Source: an uncultured Rhodospirillales bacterium (lineage in GTDB: Bacteria; Pseudomonadota; Alphaproteobacteria; Acetobacterales; Acetobacteraceae). Taken from it: 64,000 nucleotides of DNA. Below the pieces are notes generated by a model. That model ran no database searches. It had not been told where the DNA came from and saw only the letters and a list, made by a program, of their open reading frames with translations. The translations under genes were made by a program, and so were the position numbers. Numbering within the stretch: position 1 is the first letter of the stretch; each line of letters starts with the position of its first letter. The stretch spans positions 186,001 to 250,000 of the forward strand of contig CAILMF010000015.1 of the NCBI GenBank assembly GCA_903835235.1, in the 5' to 3' direction. This document shows, in pieces, positions 46,780 through 55,385 of this stretch.

Positions 46780-48746
46780 GGCAGCTTCACCTCATGGCGC
46801 GGCGCGTGCCAGTTGCGGGCGGCGGCGGTTGCGCGTGGAACGTCTTCCTCAAGCATCAGCCGTGCCGCGACCAGCTCGCGCGCTGCGGCCTCGATGGCGC
46901 GGACATAGCCGGCAGCATCGCCGTAGCGTTCCTGTACGGAGCGGCGTGGGTCGCCGGTGGCTGCGGCCTCCTCCGGCGTCTCCGGCAAGGGGATGGTGCT
47001 GCCGGAATACTCATGCAGCGCGCCGGGCGCCCAGCCGCGGGCGCGCAGGTTCCAGCCGGTGTAGGTGGCCAGTGGCGCCGCCGCCATCGGCACGCGCACG
47101 CCGCCGAGGTCGTTGCCATCGGCATCCGGCGCCGGCACCAGCACGGTGTAGCCGGCGGCGTCGGTCACGCCTGGTGGTTCGTGTGTGATGATCCCGGTGG
47201 CGTCGAACTCCGGCCCGAAATCCAGCAGCGGCGCGCGGCAAGCTTCGCGCGGCAGCGCCACACCGGGCAGGGCGGGGAAGCGCGCGGCCCACTCGGAAAA
47301 AGTCAGCCCGGTGCCGTCGCCGCGGCGCGGCATGCGGCTGGTGGGCGGTGCCGTGCCATCGGTGGCCCAGGCGTCCATGGCGTCCAGCAGGGCGCGGAAC
47401 AGCATGCTGGTCCAGACCACGTTCTCCAACTGCTGGCACTGGCCGTGCTTCGGCGCGCCCATCAGCGGGCTGGCGGCGTGCTGGCTGCTGCACCAGTGGA
47501 AGAAGCGCAGGTTGGCCGGCTCCGGTAGGTCCTCGCCCTGCGTCGTGGTATGCGCCAGCGAGCCGCGCCTCTGCCAGTATTCCGTCGCGCTCTGGCTGTG
47601 GAATACCAGCGGGTCCGTCGCCGGGCGCTTGCAGATCGCGTCGGTCCTACCGGTCAGGTGGTCGGTGGTCTCGGCATAGGCGAAGGGGAAGCGGTCGGCG
47701 GGGTTGAAGTGGTCCTCATACTGTTGGCCTGCCGGCACCGTCAGGTTGCCGAAGCGGCCGGCAAAGATCCGCCCGGCGCCCGCCACATGCGGCAGCAGCC
47801 CGTCGAAGACGTGCCGTCCGGTGCCGTCATCGTTGAAACCGTGGTACAGGTAGTCGCGGATCGCGCGCCCGGTCTGGCTGCGGCCGAAGCCGTAGCACTT
47901 CTCCACTGGCCCCAGCGGTGAGGCAGCGTCCCGTCGCAGCCAGGCCACCAGGTCGCGCACCGCGGCATGGCCCAGGCCCAGCACCAGTGGCTGCTCGCCC
48001 TGGTAGATCAGCTCATAGATCCAGCCGGGCTGGAACCCGGCGGGCAGGTGCACATGGGTGCGAGACGGCTCCACATAGGTGTCGTGCCCGAACACCTCCA
48101 GCCCCATGCCGCCCTCGCCCTGGCCGAAGCACCATTCGGCATTGGGCACCGGGATGCGCTGGTCCCAGGGGTAGCGGCGCCTGGTCAGCGTGGCCCCGGC
48201 ATTGTCCAGCGAGACCGTCGGGTGCCGATAGGTGCTGACATAGACCCCCAGCGGAAAGGTCGTCGCGCCCACCTGGCCGATGAACTCCACCCGTACCGGG
48301 CCCTGCACATCCACCTTCGGCACGTCCAGCAGCACGCGGCCATTGCCCGGCAGCAGGTCGGGCTGCCAGGCGCCCCAGACCACGCTGTAGCCGCGCCGCA
48401 TCAGGTAGCCATTGCCGCCATGCGCGGCCGAAAGCGGCGTGTTGGAGCCGACGGCGTCGTTGAAATACTGCAGGCAGCGCTTGTTGCCACGATTGCCCCA
48501 GTCGAAGAACACCCGCCGGTTGCCGCGTGCGGGGTCCACCGGCTTCAGCACCTGCACGTCGCCGGAGAAATGCACCAGGCCATCCGCGCCACGCGGCGCC
48601 AGGGCAAGGTCTACAACCCCCGGTTCGTCCGACGAAACTGCGTAGTGCGCGCGGCCACATAGCAACTCATAGGCGCCGGTCGCGCCGTATTCGGCGCCAT
48701 CCGCAAACGGCAGGGGCTTCTGCCAATCGACCCGCACAACCGCCAT
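46776..48746 (-). CDS. Alpha/beta hydrolase domain-containing protein (Abhydrolase_10-like)
   Basis: A 656-residue protein. The N-terminal 200 residues form a beta-rich region (FADGAEYGATGAYELLCGRAHYAV, NRRVFFDWGNRGNK), and a hydrolase core follows with nucleophile Ser290 in YGFGRSQTGRAIRDYLYHGFN. These large hydrolases are of poorly defined function and probably act on esters or lactones. No signal peptide is evident. It is four bases upstream-overlapped with the amine oxidase and three bases downstream of a glycosyltransferase gene, so all are in one unit. Confidence 0.83.
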   Translation of the reverse strand: MAVVRVDWQKPLPFADGAEYGATGAYELLCGRAHYAVSSDEPGVVDLALAPRGADGLVHFSGDVQVLKPVDPARGNRRVFFDWGNRGNKRCLQYFNDAVGSNTPLSAAHGGNGYLMRRGYSVVWGAWQPDLLPGNGRVLLDVPKVDVQGPVRVEFIGQVGATTFPLGVYVSTYRHPTVSLDNAGATLTRRRYPWDQRIPVPNAEWCFGQGEGGMGLEVFGHDTYVEPSRTHVHLPAGFQPGWIYELIYQGEQPLVLGLGHAAVRDLVAWLRRDAASPLGPVEKCYGFGRSQTGRAIRDYLYHGFNDDGTGRHVFDGLLPHVAGAGRIFAGRFGNLTVPAGQQYEDHFNPADRFPFAYAETTDHLTGRTDAICKRPATDPLVFHSQSATEYWQRRGSLAHTTTQGEDLPEPANLRFFHWCSSQHAASPLMGAPKHGQCQQLENVVWTSMLFRALLDAMDAWATDGTAPPTSRMPRRGDGTGLTFSEWAARFPALPGVALPREACRAPLLDFGPEFDATGIITHEPPGVTDAAGYTVLVPAPDADGNDLGGVRVPMAAAPLATYTGWNLRARGWAPGALHEYSGSTIPLPETPEEAAATGDPRRSVQERYGDAAGYVRAIEAAARELVAARLMLEEDVPRATAAARNWHAPRHEVKLP

Positions 48747-48749
48747 GCC

Positions 48750-49862
48750 TCACTCCTCCAACAGCGCCATCAGCGCATCGTATTGGCTTTCCACCTCGGC
48801 CGCATAGCGCAGCGCCAGCAGGCGGCCGGCCAGCGCCACCTCCGCCCGGAACGCCGCGCTGGCGGCCCATTCCCGCATCAGCGCCACCACGCCGGCGGCG
48901 TCGGCGGCCTGGTGTGCCGGGTGTTCGGCGCCAAGGCCGGCGAAGGCGTCCCGTGTGCCCAACACCGGCGCGCCGAAGTCCAGCGCCTCCACGGTCTTGA
49001 TCTTCAGGCCGGTGCCGCCTTGCATCGGGTTCAGCACGCAGTCGACGGCGGCGTAGAACTCTGCCGCCTCCGCCACCGCCAGCCGGCGCGGTGCCGAGCG
49101 CAGCCGCAGCCCTGGCGCGCGCAGGATACCGCCGGCCAACAGCCAGTCCAGGGACTGGTCCGCGAGCGCCGAGTCCAGCGCCGCCACGGCGCCGAGATTC
49201 CATGGGTTGCCGCTGGCCAGCATGCCGAACCTCGCCTGTACCGCCGCGCCCGGCGCCTGGTGCAGGAAGCGCAGGCCGGGCGGATGCCCGACCGTCATCA
49301 CCCGCGCCGCGCCGCGTCGCTGCAGTTCGGCGCTTTCCTCCTGCTGGATGCCCAGCACAACATCGGCGCGGGCCAGGCCGCGCGCTTCGTCGGCGGTACT
49401 CGTAAAATACCAGCTGGGCAGCAGCCCATCCCGCCGCGCCACCATGTGGCGGTCGCCAAACAGGTCGTGCGTGTCCAGCACCCGCAGCGGCCCGCTCACG
49501 GCCTCCAGCACCCTGGAGAGCCAGACGTAGTTGACGACTACCGCATGGAACGCGTGCCGGGCCTGCAGCGCCGCCACGGCTTCGCCGAGCGAGGCCGGGC
49601 ACCAGTCATCCAGCCCCCAATGGCAGGGAAAGGATTGCCGCTGGGGCGCCAGCGGGGGCAGATAGTGGAAGCCGTCCCAGGCCGCCCGCATCGCCGCCTC
49701 GCGCGCCGGGCTCAGGCCTTCCAGGCCGAAATACAGCAGTTCCACCCAGGCGCCACGCGCCCGCAGCGCCGCGCCGAATGCGGCCAGGCGCGCGGCATTG
49801 CCCTGGTCCGGCGGGTGGGAATGCATCGGTGCCACCACCAGGATGCGGGGCGGCTTGCTCAA
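48750..49862 (-). CDS. Glycosyltransferase (GT4-type)
   Basis: A 370-residue GT-B type glycosyltransferase. The N-terminal Rossmann domain starts PPRILVVAPMHSHPPDQGNAARLAAFGAALRARG and has the LDTHDLFGDRHMVARRDG segment. The C-terminal domain has LNPMQGGTGLKIKTVEALDFGAPVLGTRDAFAG, the nucleotide-sugar binding block. The TTG at 49862 is taken because TTGA overlaps the stop of the upstream glycosyltransferase and the conserved start follows; a later ATG (MHSHPP) would remove part of the first strand. Confidence 0.84.
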   Translation of the reverse strand: MSKPPRILVVAPMHSHPPDQGNAARLAAFGAALRARGAWVELLYFGLEGLSPAREAAMRAAWDGFHYLPPLAPQRQSFPCHWGLDDWCPASLGEAVAALQARHAFHAVVVNYVWLSRVLEAVSGPLRVLDTHDLFGDRHMVARRDGLLPSWYFTSTADEARGLARADVVLGIQQEESAELQRRGAARVMTVGHPPGLRFLHQAPGAAVQARFGMLASGNPWNLGAVAALDSALADQSLDWLLAGGILRAPGLRLRSAPRRLAVAEAAEFYAAVDCVLNPMQGGTGLKIKTVEALDFGAPVLGTRDAFAGLGAEHPAHQAADAAGVVALMREWAASAAFRAEVALAGRLLALRYAAEVESQYDALMALLEE

Positions 49863-51202
49863 GGCAGCACCAGGTCCAGGCTCAGGCCCGCATCCAGCAT
49901 CCGCACCTGGCGCACCCGCACCCATGGCGGCAGCAGGCGGGGGAGCAGCGGCGCTTCCAGCCCGGCGGCTGCCACCTGCGTCCCGCTGCCGGCAAGCAGC
50001 AGGCGCAAGCGGCCATGGCGCGCAGCCAGCGCCCCCTCCAACGCGGCTGCTGTGACGGAGACGGGCAGTATCAGCTCGCCCGTCTCCGAGGGCGATGCCG
50101 GCCGCCATGCCAGGCTGGCCTCGATCACGTCGCGATACCGCGCCGCCACGCTGGTCACCCCCATTTCCGCCGCGCCAAAGCGCTGGCCCGCCGCGCCGAT
50201 AGCCCAGGCCAGCGCAGGATTTGCCGACAACCCCGTCAGCGCCGCCGCCAGCCCTGCCGCGCCCTGCTGGACCGGGAGATGAAGCACCGCGTCGCGCGGC
50301 AATTCCGCATATCCGGCGGTGTCCGCCACCACGCAGCAGGCGCCCATCGCCAGGCCACGGGCCAGGACGCCGCTGGCTTCCCCGTGGGAGGGGAAGTGCA
50401 GGCAGAGCAGCGCATCACAGGCGGCGATATGCAGGTCCAGCATGTCGGCGGGCAGCCAGCCGGTGGCGACACCTGGCGGCAGTGCGATGTCGTCGGCGCC
50501 GGCATGCAGGTAGCGCAACCTGGCCCCCGCGCGCCGAGCGGCCTCCACCGCGGGGGCAATCCAGTCGAACCGCTTGGCTGGGTGGGGCATGCCGGCGCTG
50601 ACCAGCACGAAGCCATCGGCCGGCCACCCCAGCGCGCGCCGCGCCTCGGTCCGGCTGATCGCCCTTACCGGCGGCAACAGATGCGGAATAACCACCACGC
50701 CGGCCGTGGCCGCCGCACCGTGCAGCGTGCGCAGCCGGGCGGCGGCGAAGCGCGAATGCACCACCACCGCGCGGGACCGGGCCAGCACGGCGGCCGCCGC
50801 GTCGAACAGCAGGTGGTCGGAGCGACCCAGTTCCTCACCCGCCCGCAACTGCCGCCCGCGACGTGCCGCCAGCCGCGCCTGGGCACTGCCTGGCGATGCC
50901 ACCAGCCCCGGTAGCCACTCCTCCCCGACCTGCTGGTGCAGCCACAACAGGCTGGGGTCGTGCAGCGTCACCACGCCCGGCCAACGGCGCAGCGCCCGCA
51001 GCACGAAGCCATGCGCCGCGCTGTTGCCCAGCTGGTGCAGCATTCGTTCAGGCGCGGCATGCCCATCCTGCTCGCGGTCCCAACCCTGGACGTCGTAGTG
51101 CGCCGCCAGGCCGCCGGCCAGCAGCGCGGCATAGTCGGCGATGCCGTTCCGTGCCGGTGGCAACGGCGACACCAGGCGCAGGGCAGGGCGCATCTCGCTC
51201 AT
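49859..51202 (-). CDS. Glycosyltransferase family 4 protein
   Basis: A 447-residue glycosyltransferase. RLVSPLPPARNGIADYAALLAGGLAAHYDV opens the first domain and VTLHDPSLLWLHQQ follows. The second domain has VSAGMPHPAKRFDWIAPAVEAAR and the donor-site HFPSHGEASGVLARGLAMGACCVVADTAGYAELP. A further 80 residues at the C-terminus are not part of the standard fold. Operon with the second glycosyltransferase. A surface polysaccharide role is likely but no polymerase or export gene is in view. Confidence 0.86.
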   Translation of the reverse strand: MSEMRPALRLVSPLPPARNGIADYAALLAGGLAAHYDVQGWDREQDGHAAPERMLHQLGNSAAHGFVLRALRRWPGVVTLHDPSLLWLHQQVGEEWLPGLVASPGSAQARLAARRGRQLRAGEELGRSDHLLFDAAAAVLARSRAVVVHSRFAAARLRTLHGAAATAGVVVIPHLLPPVRAISRTEARRALGWPADGFVLVSAGMPHPAKRFDWIAPAVEAARRAGARLRYLHAGADDIALPPGVATGWLPADMLDLHIAACDALLCLHFPSHGEASGVLARGLAMGACCVVADTAGYAELPRDAVLHLPVQQGAAGLAAALTGLSANPALAWAIGAAGQRFGAAEMGVTSVAARYRDVIEASLAWRPASPSETGELILPVSVTAAALEGALAARHGRLRLLLAGSGTQVAAAGLEAPLLPRLLPPWVRVRQVRMLDAGLSLDLVLP

Positions 51203-51261
51203 GGGCGCACATTGGCAGCGCCGCGCTTGCCGGCCCACCCCCTGCATGATAGCGGCGATGC

Positions 51262-52542
51262 ATGGACCAGGCTCCCGAGGGCTTCCCCTGCACCCTGCTG
51301 GGCAGCAGTGAGCGTGTGCTGCGGCTGCGCTGCGCCGCTGCCTTCGGCGCCCCGGGTATCACCGCCTTCCTGAACGGGATCGAACTGGGGCACCTGCCGC
51401 TGCCGGCCCCTCCCCGGATCGGCGACGAACTGCGGTTGACGCTGGGGCGCATGCCACGGGTAGCCTTGCCGGCCGAAATTCGCCTGGGCACCGCGGAGCA
51501 TGACCTGGCCAAGGCAATCCCCCTGGCCAATGCCGCCGATGCCGTGGCGCTGTGCGGCCCCGGCTTGTGGCGGGCAGAGAAGCTGACGCTTCGCCATGGC
51601 GTACTGCATGGGGACCTGGTCAATGCCGACAATGCCCTGGCGGAGCCACAGCCCTTCGCGCGGGTCAACGGCAGCCTGTCCCGCCCCCTGCTGCTCGGGC
51701 AGCCGGCAACGCTGCCTGATGGCGCGGCGCTGTGGCCGTTTCAGCTGCCGCTGCAACCGGAGGACCTGCTGGAAACCGGGCTGAGCCTGACGCTGCACGT
51801 CCCCACCCAGCCAGCGCCACTTGCCACGCTGGCCTGGTCCTGCGCCGATGCCGAGCCCCAGGCGCATCGCCTGATGGCGCTTGAGGCCAGGCTGGAGGAG
51901 GCGACTCAAGCCCACGCCGCCGGCCTGGCGCAACTGGCCGCCGAGCAGCGGCGCCTGCACCTGGAACAGCAGGCACGGATCGATGCCTTCATCGAATATG
52001 CCGGCGCCCTGCTGTTGGACCGGGTGGCCGCGACCGCCAGCCGACCCGATGCCCCGGATGTCGACCTGGTGGCGCTGCGGGCGCTGATCGCCAGTGCCGC
52101 GCCGCTGACCCTGGAGCAACGCACAGCGACGCCAACACCGGGCGGCAGCGTGCTGCCCGACAGCCCCCAGTTCAGCTTTGGCTGGCATCAACTGGAACGC
52201 GATGCCGGCGGCGAATTTCGTTGGATGGGCGCCGCGGCCAGCGTCACCAACCCCAGCCCGCATCAAGCCGTGGCCGAGGTTCTGGTGCACCTGCGCTACG
52301 TTCACGGCGTCAGCCTACCGGCACTGGCGGCCACGCTGGACGGCGCCGCCGCCGCCACCACACTGGAAGACGAGGGGTCGAGCACCTGGCGGCTCCGCAT
52401 CACCCCGGCAGGTCCGGCGCCCTGCCGCACCCTGCGCCTGACCAGCGCGCAGCACGCCAGCCCGGCGGAACTCGGAACCAGCGCCGATACCCGCCCGCTC
52501 TCGGTCGCCGTCAGCCGCGTAGAATTCCTGTTCGCGACGTAG
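51262..52542 (+). CDS. Hypothetical protein associated with glycosyltransferases
   Basis: A 426-residue protein of unknown function, divergent from the two glycosyltransferases with 59 bases between starts. Residues about 1-190 look beta-rich. Residues about 205-260 (LMALEARLEEATQAHAAGLAQLAAEQRRLHLEQQARI) should form a coiled coil. The last 130 residues (FSFGWHQLERDAGGEFRWMG to DTRPLSVAVSRVEF) form a beta-sandwich-like module seen linked to glycosyltransferases and methyltransferases in polysaccharide loci. No signal peptide or catalytic motif was found. Confidence 0.7.
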   Translation: MDQAPEGFPCTLLGSSERVLRLRCAAAFGAPGITAFLNGIELGHLPLPAPPRIGDELRLTLGRMPRVALPAEIRLGTAEHDLAKAIPLANAADAVALCGPGLWRAEKLTLRHGVLHGDLVNADNALAEPQPFARVNGSLSRPLLLGQPATLPDGAALWPFQLPLQPEDLLETGLSLTLHVPTQPAPLATLAWSCADAEPQAHRLMALEARLEEATQAHAAGLAQLAAEQRRLHLEQQARIDAFIEYAGALLLDRVAATASRPDAPDVDLVALRALIASAAPLTLEQRTATPTPGGSVLPDSPQFSFGWHQLERDAGGEFRWMGAAASVTNPSPHQAVAEVLVHLRYVHGVSLPALAATLDGAAAATTLEDEGSSTWRLRITPAGPAPCRTLRLTSAQHASPAELGTSADTRPLSVAVSRVEFLFAT

Positions 52543-52547
52543 CGCGG

Positions 52548-53519
52548 CTACTCCGCCTTGATGCCGCGTTCCCGCACCACCCGGCCCCAGGTCACCATCT
52601 GGCGATCCAGGAAGGCGGTGAATTCGGCCGGGGTGGAGCCGACGATGTCCACGCCCATGTTCTTGGTCATGCGGTCGCGCACCACCGGCTGGCGCAGTGC
52701 GTCCTGCAACGCCGCGTTCATCCGCGCGACCACGGGTGCCGGCACCCGGGACGGCGCCAAAATGCCCCAGAAGGCGCGGCTGGCCACGCCGGGGACTCCG
52801 GCCTCGATCAGCGTTGGAATCTGCGGCCAATTCGGGCTGCGGGTGTCGCTGGTCTGCGCCAGGGGGCGGACATGCTCGCCGATCAGCGTCGCCATGCCGG
52901 CGGCGGTGGAGATCGCCAGGTCCAGGTCGCCTGCCGCCGCCGCGGCGTTCAGCGGGTTGCCGCCGCGGTAGGGCACGTGCACCAGCTTCACGCCGGTCGC
53001 GGCCTGCAGCAACTCCATGGTCAGGTGCGCCAGGCTGCCGATGCCCACCGTGCCGTAGGTCACCGTCTCCGGCCGCGCCCGCGCTGTGGCCAACATTTCC
53101 GCCACGGTCCGCCAGGGGCGGTTGTTGATCGCGGTCAGCATCATCGGGCTGGTCGCCACCAGCATCACCGGCGCCAGGTCGGCCCGGGTGTCGAAGCCGA
53201 GATCCGGGATGAAGAACGGGTTGGTGGCATGGGTGTCGAAGACGAAGACCCAGGTGTTGCCATCTGGCGTCGCCCGCGCCACCTCCCGCGTGCCGATGCT
53301 GCCGCTGGCGCCGGCGCGGTTGTCCACCACCATCGGCACCCCCAGCGTGGCCGCGACATGCGGTTGCAGCAGCCGCGCCACGGTATCGGCGCTGCCGCCG
53401 GCGGGCCAGGGCACCAGCATGCGGATGGTGCCATTGGGCCAGGCCGGTTGGGCCCTTGCCAGGACAGGTGCGGCGAGCGCGGTCGCGACAAGGCTGCGGC
53501 GAGCGATGGTCATTGGCAT
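52548..53519 (-). CDS. Bug family tripartite tricarboxylate transporter receptor
   Basis: A 323-residue orphan periplasmic receptor. Signal MPMTIARRSLVATALAAPVLARAQ, then AWPNGTIRMLVPWPAGGSADTVARLLQPH, VVDNRAGASGSIGTREVARATPDGNTWVFVFDTH and HVPYRGGNPLNAA. It is closely related in motif to the receptor at 57118 (same NTWV.VFDTHA segment), so the two may be paralogues. Start at 53519; an ATG at 53513 is equally likely on the basis of ribosome-site spacing (AGGGA). Confidence 0.92.
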   Translation of the reverse strand: MPMTIARRSLVATALAAPVLARAQPAWPNGTIRMLVPWPAGGSADTVARLLQPHVAATLGVPMVVDNRAGASGSIGTREVARATPDGNTWVFVFDTHATNPFFIPDLGFDTRADLAPVMLVATSPMMLTAINNRPWRTVAEMLATARARPETVTYGTVGIGSLAHLTMELLQAATGVKLVHVPYRGGNPLNAAAAAGDLDLAISTAAGMATLIGEHVRPLAQTSDTRSPNWPQIPTLIEAGVPGVASRAFWGILAPSRVPAPVVARMNAALQDALRQPVVRDRMTKNMGVDIVGSTPAEFTAFLDRQMVTWGRVVRERGIKAE

Positions 53520-53562
53520 TTCCCTACCCTTGGCCGCATTGCGCCGGCTGGCGGGGAAGCCG

Positions 53563-54180
53563 TCAATCCCGTGTCGCCAACCCGGTGACATAGGCGCGCA
53601 CAAGTAAGCGCGCCATGGAGGATGCATCTGCTCCCGGGGCCACCAGCGCGAGGTTGCCGGCGGTGGAAAGCGCCGCGATGCCCTCCAGCCCGGTCCATAG
53701 CACCGCCGCTGCCAGCCTGGCCGTACCTGGCGCGGCTTCGGGCGGAAAGATCGGCGCCAGCGCCTGCTCCACCAGTTCAACCAGCCGGGCGGTGCTGTCG
53801 CGCATCGCATCGGGCTGGCCCGACCGTGGCGCGGCATTCGCCTCCAACACCGCGGCCCAGCGCCGACGGTGCCGGGTGGTATGGGCCAGGTACGCGGCTG
53901 CCAGCGACTGGGCCGCTTCCTCGGCTGACGCCCCGGGCAGGGCCGCGGCGGCCAGGGCCAGTTCCAACTCGGCGAGGGTGGCCAGGTTCAGCTGCACCAC
54001 GAGCGCATCGAAGGAATCGAACAGGTTGTAGAGCGTGCCGACCGAACAGCCGAGGACACCGGCCAGGCGGCGCGCGGTCAGCGCGGCGAGACCTTCGGCT
54101 TCCAGAATGCCACGCGCCGCGGTGAGCGCGGCCTCACGCTGGCTTTCACGGTGCGGACGGGAAGAATGAACAGTGTTCAT
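53563..54180 (-). CDS. TetR/AcrR family transcriptional regulator
   Basis: A 205-residue repressor-type regulator. The helix-turn-helix lies in AARGILEAEGLAALTARRLAGVLGCSVGTLYNLFDSFDALV, residues about 21-62. The C-terminal ligand domain (HRRRWAAVLEANAA and on to FPPEAAPGTARLAAAVLWTGLEGIAAL) resembles the TetR_C_33/WHG type. It is divergent from the fatty acid desaturase; three copies of one palindrome lie between and over the two starts, one of them covering its own start codon, so it probably represses itself and the desaturase. Confidence 0.9.
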   Translation of the reverse strand: MNTVHSSRPHRESQREAALTAARGILEAEGLAALTARRLAGVLGCSVGTLYNLFDSFDALVVQLNLATLAELELALAAAALPGASAEEAAQSLAAAYLAHTTRHRRRWAAVLEANAAPRSGQPDAMRDSTARLVELVEQALAPIFPPEAAPGTARLAAAVLWTGLEGIAALSTAGNLALVAPGADASSMARLLVRAYVTGLATRD

Positions 54181-54235
54181 AATTTACCTTGAACGGCGTT
54201 CATTGCTGCGTCAGGGTGCCGATGAACGTTGTTCA
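54167..54235. promoter_or_regulatory. Three operator-like palindromes TGAAC-N3-GTTCA
   Basis: The same 13-base palindrome with a three-base spacer occurs at 54167-54179 (spacer AGT), 54190-54202 (GGC) and 54223-54235 (GTT). The first lies on the tetR start codon, the third ends 15 bases before the desaturase start. Start-to-start spacing is 23 and 33 bases. This is the expected layout for an autoregulated TetR repressor controlling a divergent gene. Confidence 0.8.
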
Positions 54236-54250
54236 AAAAGGCTAGCACCC

Positions 54251-55354
54251 ATGCATGACACCAAGCTACCCCGGTTCGCGCCGCCGGGTGCCTTCGCCCG
54301 GGACCTGCAATCCCGCCTTCGTCGCTGGCAGCGCGAGACCGGCGCACACCGCTTCGCCGATGGACTGCAATGGGCGGCTGCCGCTGCGCTGCTGCTGCTG
54401 GGCCTGGGCACCTATACGGCCCTGTTGGCCGGCACTGCGCGGGGCAGCCCCTGGGCCAGCGCCGGGCTGGTGCTGGCGGCGGCGCTCTCCTGCTTCTGGC
54501 TGCTGGTGGTGATGGCGCATGACGCGGCCCATGGCAGCGTCTCCCGCCATGGCTGGGTCAACCGCGCCATCCTGTTCACCGCCTTCGGCCTGCTTGGCGT
54601 CAGCGGCGCATTGTGGCGGGACCGGCATATCCGCCTGCATCATCCTTACCCGAACCTGCCGGGCACAGGGGTCGATGCCGATGGCTCGACCTTGCTGCGG
54701 CTGGCGCCGGACAAGGCCCGGCACCGGCTGCATGCCTGGCAACCGTTCTACGCCCTGGCAGCCTATGCCTTGGGTCTGCCACTGCTGGCCTGGGTGGAGG
54801 ACTTCGCCTTGTTCCGGCAGGCGCGGCACGAAGCTCGGCAGGCCTTCGCCCGGCCCCTGGCGCTGGTGGAGTTCGCGGCGGCCAAGGCTTTGCATGTCGG
54901 GCTGTTCCTCCTGCTGCCCTGGCTGGCGCTGGACCCGCCCCCGCTGGTCCTGGCCGGCGGCTACCTGATGGCCACGGGCGCAGTCTCGCTATGCTTCGCG
55001 GTGCTTGTCATCGGCACGCATGTCTCTGATCTGGCCGAGTTCCCGCAGCCCGACACGGCTGGACTGCTGCAACTCGACTGGGCCGGCGTTCAACTGGCCA
55101 CGGCCGTCGATTGGGCGCCTGCCAGCGCCCTGGCGGCCCGTCTGACCGGTGGTGCCAATGGCCATGCCGCGCACCACCTGTTCCCGGCCTTCAGCCATCG
55201 CCACGGTCCGGCGCTGTCCGTCCTGGTGGCCGAGGCAGCGGCTGCGCATGGCCTGAGGCACCGCGTCACCAGCTTCACCGGCATGGTCGGCGCGCATCTC
55301 CGGCACCTGGGCGACATGGCACGAGCATTGCCGCCGACCGGCAGGCTCCCATAG
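54251..55354 (+). CDS. Fatty acid desaturase
   Basis: A 367-residue membrane-bound di-iron desaturase or hydroxylase. His boxes are HDAAH (90-94), RHIRLHH (126-131) and HAAHH (305-309). Hydrophobic segments are at about residues 41-61, 68-89 and 105-122, with more near 170-185 and 215-255. It should introduce a double bond into membrane or CoA-linked acyl chains. The ATG at 54251 is used. It is divergent from a TetR regulator and followed after 31 bases by an acyl-CoA ligase, a sensible partner. Confidence 0.88.
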   Translation: MHDTKLPRFAPPGAFARDLQSRLRRWQRETGAHRFADGLQWAAAAALLLLGLGTYTALLAGTARGSPWASAGLVLAAALSCFWLLVVMAHDAAHGSVSRHGWVNRAILFTAFGLLGVSGALWRDRHIRLHHPYPNLPGTGVDADGSTLLRLAPDKARHRLHAWQPFYALAAYALGLPLLAWVEDFALFRQARHEARQAFARPLALVEFAAAKALHVGLFLLLPWLALDPPPLVLAGGYLMATGAVSLCFAVLVIGTHVSDLAEFPQPDTAGLLQLDWAGVQLATAVDWAPASALAARLTGGANGHAAHHLFPAFSHRHGPALSVLVAEAAAAHGLRHRVTSFTGMVGAHLRHLGDMARALPPTGRLP

Positions 55355-55385
55355 GCTGGGCCCAACAAACACCAGGGAGGCCTCC

